From: Plumapathes pennacea
Lineage: Eukaryota; Cnidaria; Anthozoa; Antipatharia; Myriopathidae
DNA: 64,000 nt
Direction: 5' to 3'
Assembly: GCA_964036295.1 (NCBI GenBank)
Contig: OZ038462.1
Location: forward strand, 24,253,863 to 24,317,862
The notes under the pieces were generated by a model. That model had not been told where the DNA came from, made no database searches, and saw only the letters and a list, made by a program, of their open reading frames with translations. A program made the translations under genes and the position numbers. Below, one piece after another: positions 55,452 through 64,000 of the stretch; within the stretch, counting starts at the first letter, position 1, and each line of letters starts with the position of its first letter.

Positions 55452-56043
55452 GTGATTTCGATCGGCTTGCATTCCCAAAGTTTCCAAGTTCTAGTCACTG
55501 GCGACATGTAACTTTTCGCCCTTATCTGCGGCATTTGTTCGTTGATTTACCGTGTCGCTGGCTACGTCGGCTGTTTTATAGTTTGCAATGAGCCACGTTA
55601 ATTTCAATGACGGTGTTGGAAGTTAGATAGTCAGAATATGTATTGTTGTTTTACACGGTACAGTTTGTTTAGTCTATCAAAATCAGTGGATCCAGATAAG
55701 GGATTTCTACGCGACTCTTCATACGGAAAAGCCGTACAGTGTACTTTACGTCTCTAGGCAAATGTTTGATTATTTAGTCAAGTTCAATATCACCCTGTTG
55801 TAGACTAAACTGTTTGACCTCCCCTTTCTTATTTGTTTTGGTGCTCTTGTTGTCGAAGCTTATATTGTTATAACCCTCGGTTTTTCACTTTTTAGTTTAC
55901 TATTTGTCTCCACACTAGTGATGTTTCATGTGGTGCCAATTAAGTAAGGTGAACTATAATCGAATTAATAGCATATACTCATATATACAAAATCGTAAAG
56001 TTTCACTCCTTATAGTGCTTTTACCGCATTTTTTGTTCTTCAG
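55452..56043 (+). promoter_or_regulatory. ApoL-4 upstream block and leader intron
   Basis: Matches 23278-24174 without the MITE; TTTGATT at 55765-55771 is the intact target site. It ends with the conserved GTAAGG donor (55944) and a leader intron whose acceptor is T-rich, ending CTTCAG at 56043. Confidence 0.5.
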
Positions 56044-56084
56044 CAATTGTCTTTGTGAGCTGTCAATATTGAAACGGTTCGAGG

Positions 56085-57543
56085 ATGCAAGAATCAGATG
56101 AATCACTGAAGAGTAATCTAGAACCATATGAAGACACAGTCGACAGTATTCCAGACTTCCTTCGGGCCTTGAGTGAGCTAAGTAAGTTAACGAAAGCTGA
56201 ACTCAAAGAATTTGTTGCTAAACGAGGCCAAACCATCCTTACGTTGATACAGTTGGCAGAATCCCTCCACCAGCATCACCGTAATTCCCATATCGCTACA
56301 GCTACGGGTGCCGGAGTGGCTACGGCGTCGTTTGGCCTTGCACTGGGTGGATTCATTGCCGCTTTTTTTACGTTTGGAGCGGGGTTAATTGTGTCCGCTG
56401 TTGGTGCTGGCCTGGGGGCTGCTGGTGGGTTGACCATGACTGGGTCCAAGCTAGCAGAGTATATTCTGTCGAAGCAGGGGCTCCAAGAAGTGCAACGGGT
56501 TTTGGATGAAGACCGAGAAGCAAGTAAACGCCTGAAAAAAAGCTTTGAGAGGTTGGATCAGTTCATTGCTTGTAACTCTGCATTCATTACCAGGAATATG
56601 ACGAATCCAAGACTAATTGAGGGTTTTGGTATTAGAAACGCTCCAGAAATGTTTCCAAGTGGTACAGAATCCCCAGGGAATGAGCAAAGACAGGACCGAG
56701 ACATCAGGTCAGGTTGACGAAATGTATATTTTTGGTCAATGTCGAACTTTTATAGATTGTAAACATGCACTTATTGAAAGTGAAATTCCCGTTGCGCTCA
56801 AAGAACCACGTGGACATAGGGCAGTGTCACTTGCCAATTTCTTAGCTTGTCTAATCATTTGCTTTAGCTTGTCCTTGCACATCAATATGATTATTTATAC
56901 TTTATATTATTTAAAGTTTGGAATTGTACTTTTTCTAAAGATAAAGCTCCCTTCTCCTCTCCCAACCATTTGCTTATAGTTCTTTTCAGACTTTTGAACT
57001 TTCTTCAAGCAACTGACCCACCTATCCGGCACGCTCTCAATGAAAGGATCTAAAATGAGTGCTGGTTTGACGTTTCATTGTTCAGGTTCTTAGTCTTCGC
57101 CTATAATCTGTAGCATGCTTTTTGACTGCAGGGATACTGCTGCTCGTTTGCTCCGAACTCTTGGCGCGGGGTTTACAGTGTCCGCATCTGCAGCCACCGC
57201 TTCTGTCAGTGCGGGGAGGGCAGTGTTTAACACTCTGAGCGTAGCGGCTCGTGCTGCACACATTGCAGGTTTCGCAGCGAGTGCTGCATTGCTTCCTGTC
57301 GATATCTACTTCCTGGTCAAGTCTTCGGTTGAGCTCCGCAAAGGTTCCACCTCTGAGGCATTCAAACAAGTTGAAAAAATTCTGGATGAATTGTTATCGT
57401 CCAGCCCCCGTGAAGGAGTGCAGGAGTTGGTGCCGCAGTATGTGGGGGCAAAGTTCTTCGAGATCGTGTGTGATCATGCACAACCGGCACCACCAGAAAC
57501 TGAAGACAAAAATCAGGCAAAACAAGAAAGATGTAAAGAATGA
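56085..57543 (+). CDS. Apolipoprotein L-like membrane protein, copy 4 (two coding exons)
   Basis: Predicted coding exons are 56085-56707 (623 nt) and 57132-57543 (412 nt), with a 424-nt phase-2 GT-AG intron; the product is 344 residues. The N-terminus is again MQE-x-DES, but this copy has more replacements than the others in the first 60 residues and around 140-165 (K-R-L-K-K-S-F-E-R-L). The glycine-rich hydrophobic hairpin is intact. Exon 2 lacks one codon in the acidic E-E-E-V-P stretch (E-G-V-Q here). The stop used by copies 1 and 3 has become a lysine codon, so the protein continues 11 residues further with a lysine-rich tail (K-N-Q-A-K-Q-E-R-C-K-E). The gene sits in the 7.1-kb loop between the arms of inverted repeat T. 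Its sequence divergence with open frames suggests continued function, perhaps with altered properties. ApoL-family membrane insertion is known for relatives and inferred here. Confidence 0.75.
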
Positions 57544-57889
57544 TATCTATATTACCTGTTTAACAAATGTAAAGTAAGAAATGCATGGTTGCCCTACTGA
57601 TTACAATACTTGCCGATTTAGTAGCAGTAAGCTATAAGTGAATCAGATCATGAGAAACGCGGCGTAAGCACATAAGAAACTAACAGTCTATTTGCATCAG
57701 GCTGGTCACGGAACAAAATCTGCCATGTGACTGAAAATTCACTGATCGCCTTCAGTCCTGGTAGAAACTGCCAGCCTTCGTTTTTTGCATTCCTACATAA
57801 ATTTTCACGCTGTTTCCATTTACGCACTCAAAAAACCTTAGCCGGTGATGAATCTTTAGTTACTTGGTGAATTTTGGTCCTGTGACCAG
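57544..57889 (+). other. 3' flank of ApoL-4
   Basis: It retains the sequence that is deleted behind ApoL-2 and shows the empty site of the MITE found behind ApoL-1 and ApoL-3 (57713-57740). No gene. Confidence 0.5.
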
Positions 57890-58726
57890 CCTGATGCAAA
57901 GGCCTATTAGAGCATAAACTGTGCGAGTAATATTAAGAATAAGCATATACAGTGATCAGAAATTTTACTTGGGTAACCACGCACTATACATGCATGCCGG
58001 CGGGGCCAGTACCAGTATTATGCCAACTATATATATCGAGTGCACAATTGACGAAGTGCGCTGATAGGGACAGCAGAGCGAAGATGATTTTATAGCACAG
58101 CATATGTAACACCTGTGAGAGAGATTTTAGAATGATGCCATTGGTAAGTTGTGGAACTTGAGAAAAACTAGGCTCTGTAGAAAGACTATTTTGGTAGAAC
58201 AATCGCGAGGTCGGAAGTTGCCGGTCGGAGGTTTCTTTCAGATGAAGAGGAACTCAGTCGTTGCGAAGCGGTTAGGTCAGTGAGTCTGCACGTCGCCGCG
58301 CAACGGAATAAAACGTTTTGGACTAGGGTGTGAAGCTGGAAGAACCAGATGTTCACAGAAGTTTAGACTGTAACTAACTGCTGGTTTTCCGGTGCTGTGG
58401 TTTTTGAAGTAGGAGATAGCTTTTTTTTAGTGGAGTTTGGAGAGTGGGCGTACTTATTTGTCACTTAACTGTAGACCTATATCCTTTTTACCTATTTTTG
58501 ACCAGATTTTAGAACAAGTATTGTTTCGTAGGCTAACGACTTTCTTAACAAAGTTTAGCATCATATACCCAAAACAGTTTGGTTCCGTGCCAACCATTTT
58601 ACAGCCCATGCCTTGATATTCAAAGAAATACAAAGAGCTATTGAAGGGGGCCAATTTGCTTGTATCTTTTTGCCTTAGTAAGTCATTTGACAGTAAATCA
58701 CAAAATCCTGTAGTTGAATATTTCAT
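57890..58726 (+). repeat. LINE-derived unit, copy 4
   Basis: Contains the longest RT remnant of the four units. The plus frame at 58470-58612 reads I-S-F-L-P-I-F-D-Q-I-L-E-Q-V-L-F-R-R-L and Y-P-K-Q-F-G; after a frame change comes A-I-E-G-G-Q-F-A and then an S-K-S-F-D box. In intact non-LTR RTs these are R-P-I-S-L-L-x-x-x-x-K-I-x-E, Q-F-G-F and D-L-x-K-A-F-D. Stops and a frameshift disable it. It is interrupted by the MITE at 58727. Confidence 0.75.
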
Positions 58727-59033
58727 AGAGCGGTTTTCGGATGACTGTCGAAAGTAATTGTGTGATTGCTTTGGTTTTGCGTTTGCTTCGCTTTCGGATT
58801 GGTCCACACGAGTTTGTCAGCATGCTCAGCCAATCAAGAACAAAACCAAAACCAAAACCAAACACTTCTCACGCAAGCGATGGCGTGTACTCGCACTGCT
58901 GATTGGAAAGTAGAACCAAACGCAAATTACTTTGGCTTCCAATTGGCTGAGCTGTTTTCTCTCAGTCTCTGTGATTGGCCTGTGTGATCACTTTGGTTTT
59001 GGTTTTCGACAGTCATCCGAAAACGGCTCTAAT
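58727..59033. mobile_element. MITE with GAGCGGTTTTCGGATGACTG ends
   Basis: GAGCGGTTTTCGGATGACTG then TCGAAA at the left is inverted at 59003-59030 (TTTCGA...CAGTCATCCGAAAACGGCTC). The interior holds AAACCAAAACC repeats and inverted GATTGGCC-type words. It sits inside the LINE unit. Confidence 0.8.
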
Positions 59034-59185
59034 GTATTGATGTTGTATTTTATTAAACTAATGAATGCCGATATTGATTGTTATATTATAAACTTAATTA
59101 CTTTCACGGTTTTCATGAATGGCAATTGTATGGAATACCGTGGTAAATAAAGTTACATTCATTTATTCATTCACCCAGGCCTAAG
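59034..59185 (+). repeat. LINE 3' end with ATTC tail
   Basis: After the MITE, LINE-like sequence resumes and ends in GGTAAATAAAGTTACATTCA followed by TTTATTCATTC. Short tandem tails of this type are common at the 3' ends of CR1/L2-like LINEs. Confidence 0.5.
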
Positions 59186-59259
59186 GGCCCGGCCTTAAAA
59201 CGTTACACTATTTCCCTTTTGAAAAAGACGTCGTCCTTGTGTCTGTAACAATTGAACAA

Positions 59260-59268
59260 ATCATGTAC

Positions 59269-59300
<32 letters not shown>

Positions 59301-59680
59301 AACTAAGTTTGAGTTCTCCGTCAAAATTCAACCTTGACATCTTTATTCGATTTCTTTTTTATTCATTTTTCAATTGGGATATTTTTTATTTAAGGAGTAG
59401 ACATTCGTTTTTCAACTTCAACTTTCGTTATTCGATCTTCATCATTCGTTGTTCCGGCAATCGACGCTCGCAAATCAAACTCGACGTTCATTGTTCAAAG
59501 TCGACATTCGTTATTCGGTCTTGACGTTTGTTATTCGTTCTCGACATTCGTTATTCGATCATGATGTTCGTTATTCACGGGGCGACATTCAACGGGAGAA
59601 CATTCAAGTAGAGGACATGCACAGGATGGGCCTGGATTATACTGATTGAATTGGACTGCGCTGCGACTGACTGAACTGCT
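59260..59680 (+). repeat. Segmental duplication S, copy 2 (uninterrupted)
   Basis: Matches 27395-27708 plus 28952-29040 without the 1.2-kb transposon, and so is the empty site. It begins with AAAAC units and includes the CGACATTCGTTATTCG minisatellite. Confidence 0.85.
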
Positions 59681-59742
59681 GTGGTTTGCTGTGCTGTGGT
59701 TTTTTAAGTAGGAGATAGCTTTTTTTTAGTGGAGTTTGGAGT

Positions 59743-61358
59743 GACTCGCAAGGAATAATACTGCAATAAAATATGTTGTTACAGAGTTATTATGGACTCC
59801 TTTAATATGTTTCAATCCAAGGATATGGCTAGCATAACTTACCGTCTTCAATGATTTCAAAACAGAGAGAAGTCTTCATGCAACCGCAAAACATTTCGGC
59901 AATTACATTTAGAAACGGTGAAATTTGTCTTGGCGACTGCTCGATTTTCACCGAATGAACTTTGCTTTTCCTTCCTGATAATGTATCTCATTTTTAAGAC
60001 GTAATTTGTACTTGTTGTGTTTGCTTCATCCGCCATTAATCAAACTTAAAATACGTTAGCCTTACGTTTTCAAGTTTTGCAAGCTGTGGGAGTACCGCGC
60101 GTGACAGCTCATGACAGAGCCTCTTTAATTCGCAGGGAAATATGGAAATGATCAAGCAGTATCAGAATCCTTTCGAACTTTACTATGTGGACATTTGGTG
60201 GTTACAGATATGATTTGATGTACCATCGTAAGTTTGTTGGTCCTGACTCTTAAGTTACTTACCGAAACTTCAAGCAACCAGCATCAATGTCTTTAGTCTT
60301 GTTTTGCGTTGTTGTTTGGGGGTTTGCGTGCTTTACACTTTTACTTGGTCCAATCAGAGGCAACATATTGTACTGACTTAATGACTATTATGTTGATGCA
60401 CTGGGAAACTGTTTGTCTGTTTCCTTTAGGCCCTAATGTCAAACGGTCACAACAGTTTTTTCAACGTTCTGTCAACATTGTTGAGACATGTTGAGAGATG
60501 TTGAGAACGTGCCGTGTCAAACGGCCTCAAAATTTCTAGAACAAAAGAAAAGTTGAGGCGATGTTGAGGCAAAGTTTAAACAAAACCCAAACTCTTCTTA
60601 CATGTCTCAACAATGTTGAGAGGGGGTGTTAAACGACCTCAACATCGGCTCTTGACAATGTTGAGAGAATGTTGAGACAAATGTTGTGACTGTTTGACAG
60701 GGCTTGAAGGTTCTCACGCATCACATAAAAATAGCAGCATAACAATGTAGTTCATAAAGCTTCTGGAATAACGCCTTGAGGTGATTCCATTGAAAATGAA
60801 GTTGCGGTGACTGTTTTGAAACTTTGCAATTACTGACCAATTATAATACATAAAAGAAATAAGATAAAAAATGGGGTTAGGGTGCTTGTTCCCGCTATCA
60901 AACCTGAGTGCTCCAGGGTATACGAGTTAAATATTTGTTTGTTTATGTGGATTTGTTGTGCGCCGCAGAACTTAAACGGTTTAAATTCTGTCAGCGCTTG
61001 TTGACACGGAGTCCTGGCTACAAAACCTGAGTGCTCCAGGGATGCGAGCCGTAACAAAACTCGCATTCTTCCTGACAGCTATATTTAATAAACGTGAAGC
61101 TGGTCCACTATCGCGCGCGGAACACCCAGGAAATTTGCATCAAATCAAATTCGCTATAAATCGCTATAAATGTAGCACCTTGTTATGCGTTGAGTGACAA
61201 GAAACTGAGGCATAATAACTATGTGGCAAATCTGAATAATCATAACTTTGATGCGTATTTAAATTTTCCTACTGCTTTTTGTCAAACTGTGAAACAGGAT
61301 TTCTATTTGTTTGACAAGATTTATATCAGTTCGGAGGCGGGACTAGTTATGCGTATTA
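59743..61358 (-). repeat. Long inverted repeat T, right arm
   Basis: Reverse complement of 51038-52626, carrying the MITE at about 60432-60702. A piece (60975-61010) is absent from the left arm. It directly abuts the V right copy. Confidence 0.88.
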
Positions 61359-61680
61359 CATATTGACGCTGAGACGTGCAGTGAATTAGTGCACAAAAAT
61401 GCGTCTTCTTTAACAAGAACTTGATCCATAAAAAAGAGTCACGAAAAGGTATAACATCATTTGCTTCTCAATTTTTGGCTATCATAAATGTCTATCATTC
61501 CTCCAGTTTCTGGCCTACAGCTCTTGGCTATAATATGGTTCAACAGCCAAGCTCTTCTTCTTCTTCCAGTAAAACTCACCTCCTTATTACTTCTTTCTTA
61601 TGCACATCTCTGAAACCCGATCTGACTTTTGCTGGAATCTCTGTGTAAGAGGGGTCGAAGTAAGGAAAAAGGTTCATGTT
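61358..61680 (-). repeat. Inverted duplication V, right copy
   Basis: Reverse complement of 48206-48535. The junction with T at 61358 is immediate here, whereas 2.5 kb separate V and T on the left side. Confidence 0.85.
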
Positions 61681-62355
61681 CTAGTACTAGAGGTAAAGAA
61701 GATTAACTAACTTGATTTGGTCCAGTAGCAGATGGATATCGTAATGATAATTCTATTTAAACGTTTGGCTAAAGTGTCAACTAAGGTAGCTAATATTAAA
61801 ATTACACTGCGCTTTTAATTAGAATAATCGAGTGAGCAATGACGAGCCGCACGCCTTGACAACGGCCTTTCGGTAGAGACAATTTGTCCCCACCGCCCGT
61901 GGAGTGCGGTCTGCTTGGTATGAATGACAGAGGTGTAAACTCCAACCATTAGCACAGCCGGTGTGCCGATAATCACTTTGTCCTAAATTAGAAATTGTAA
62001 TTTTAGCTGGCAATCGTGCTCTGGGGTGTCTTTCTCACTCTATAACAGAAGTCGCGCTTATGTGGCGAAAAATTATCAGTCAGCATCTAACGAAAGAGCT
62101 TGACGTCCAGTAAAAAAAATCTTATTAGTTTTCCGCCTGTCACAAACAATGTCATTGATTCGACTTCACTTCCGTGCAATATTTCCTCACAAAGATTCGT
62201 GTCGAAACACGCACTTCCTGAGAACATTACAGCAGGTAGTCGCCGAAAAATTCAATGAATGGTTTCTATGTACCGCAATCAAAAAGCTATAATGTGTCCG
62301 TTCAATCAAAGCCTGTTAAAGTCAGCGAGCTCTTCCCTGCTATGTCACGTTATCG
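61681..62355. other. No recognisable content
   Basis: No gene-like frame and no match elsewhere in the window was found in this stretch. Confidence 0.4.
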
Positions 62356-64000
62356 AGTTTTATGACTGAATCAGCTGCTTGCAGACAATGTGCCGAATCG
62401 AAAATCAATTTTTCTAGATCCGAAATTCAAATTAGATGCTGAAGCCGTTATCAAAATCTTACAAAAGACTGTTTCAAGGCTATTTATCAGTGAAAAATGT
62501 CCCACGGTATTATCTCAATAATAGTCGATCCAATCAGGCTCATCCACATCAGGCAACTCTCAGCTGTCATGAAATCAGCATGATAGCATCCAGTTCCTGT
62601 TTTAGGAATAAAATTACATTCGCGGGGCATTGCTTTTTACGCGGGAAGGACAAGAGGCAGGATTGAGAGGGCTAGCGAATCACTTGTTTAGTGGTATAAT
62701 CGGTTAAGGGTAAGCTATCGCTATTTTAGTTAATCCGCGAGATTTATTCGGGCCGATTTCCCATGTGTACGTTCTGGCCACATGTTTGGTTTTGTGGCCG
62801 GATCTTGCTCTGGAATTGTTTAGCTGCAAATTTCAGGATGGGTAGATATATTAGTTTAGACTTATGTTTCTTGAAGTATGGCTCATAGCTGTGAAAATTA
62901 TATGTTGAAGTGATCGTGGCTCTTTTTGTGTGACGGCCAGATCCGTTCAAACGGTGGTTTTGAGCGAACCATATTACTGCGAGATCACCTCGCGAACGAA
63001 GCCCAGGGTACTTGTCAAAGGTCTAGCCCTCGACCCGCGTATAGTATTATCTGATAATAACATGGTTACTTGTAAACTCGCGCAGGCCCAAAGGTTTATA
63101 TAGTCATAGTGAAAAATTAAGTTTAATTTTCAAAACTGATCGATGTTTGGACATTGCAGGCAGCTTTATGGAAATATGTATTTTACTCATTGCGGCAAAG
63201 GGAATGGTTCGAAGCTAAATTAAGCTTTGTTAGGAGAACACAAGACAGAACTCCGGGAGACTCACGCAGAAAGTACAAGAGCATAACTCGTACATGGTCG
63301 TTTGGGTCTTTGATCGATTACAGGGCGAAGTATTTATAGTTTGATTGAAGTTTTTGTTGAGAACTCTACTGGTGTTTTCAGTGGTGTTTGGAGGTTTTGA
63401 GTTGAGAAAACACCTTGGCTTTCAACCGGCTACTATTACTGCGAAATACTATAATTTCTGATATATATTTTACGACTTCGGTTATTACCTGACCCGACAG
63501 AATCTTAGTGCTGCAATGTTCTGAGGAATTGTGTGTTTCGGCACGAATCTTTGTGAAGGAACATTGTATGGAAGTGAAGTCAAGTTTAGCATGACGAGCT
63601 TCACTCTTTCGCCCTCCTGCTGTATCTAACATTGAAGGTGCCAAAATTCTCAGCAGGGTCCGATATTTGAGCGCGTTCACTTCAGCAAGAAGTGGATGTT
63701 TTGGGATAATAAAAGCGTCACTCCTACGGACTACTGCGCAAGCGTAACCGCGTAACCGCGGCCACAGTTTTTCAAACGGTTTCCGCGGTGAATAAAACCA
63801 GGCCGAGAAATTCGAAAACATTTCGCCCGCATTTCGGAATAAATACGCTAAAGTTTCCTCTCCAAAAGCTTGGGCGAGCCGGCTGAAAGCTCTGTGCAGG
63901 AGAGGAAAACCAGGCCGAAATCGAAAACATTTCGGAATCAAGCCACAGTTTTTTCTCCAAAAGCTGTCGACTGTCGACCGCCAAGCGAGTTAATTGTTCG
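62356..64000 (+). repeat. Segmental duplication U, copy 2 (runs to window end)
   Basis: Direct copy of 46157-47716 with very few differences plus a 95-bp presence/absence segment (63010-63104). The duplication continues beyond the window. Confidence 0.9.

Overview
The window is eukaryotic nuclear DNA from a metazoan with a repeat-rich genome. The mix of ApoL-like genes, a BTB-BACK-PHR gene, BEL/Pao and CR1/L2/jockey-type retroelement debris, PIF/Harbinger relics and many foldback MITEs suggests an anthozoan cnidarian, probably a stony coral. That identification is inference; nothing here proves the species. There is no operon structure, and I recognised no rRNA, tRNA or CRISPR array.

The main gene content is four copies of a two-coding-exon gene encoding an apolipoprotein L (ApoL)-like membrane protein. 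They lie in alternating orientation: ApoL-1 (minus, 6402-7845), ApoL-2 (plus, 24214-25650), ApoL-3 (minus, 32402-33843) and ApoL-4 (plus, 56085-57543). All four can be joined in frame through a phase-2 GT-AG intron, and coding exon 1 is exactly 623 nt in each. Copies 1 and 3 share a repeat insertion that copy 4 lacks, and copies 2 and 4 resemble each other in exon 2, so the family splits (1,3) against (2,4). ApoL upstream DNA also occurs without the gene (16427-16660, 35270-35650), and a 29-bp scrap of a fifth start region lies at 37851-37879.

Other genes: the left edge holds an intronless, minus-strand BTB-BACK-PHR gene cut by the window (1-1086). A BEL/Pao gag-protease-RT reading frame (13163-16123) is truncated and fused to unrelated repeat DNA. 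An unrecognised membrane-protein frame (38947-39978), split by one stop codon, has decayed relatives at 20040-20720 and 21650-22130.

Most of the rest is a mosaic of segmental duplications. Direct pairs: P (8786-10232 / 29345-30782), Q (10951-12456 / 25902-27394), R (16069-18853 / 34912-37817), S (27395-29040 / 59260-59680) and U (46157-47716 / 62356-64000). Inverted pairs: T (51038-52626 / 59743-61358, with ApoL-4 between the arms) and V (48206-48535 / 61358-61680). Because the units are repeated, several later transposon insertions can be read against a paralogous empty site in the same window, which gives their exact ends and target-site duplications. A 200-base run of N lies at 40197-40396. 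How the ApoL copies work together is unknown; ApoL relatives in vertebrates insert into membranes and some act against intracellular parasites and bacteria, but nothing here shows that role.
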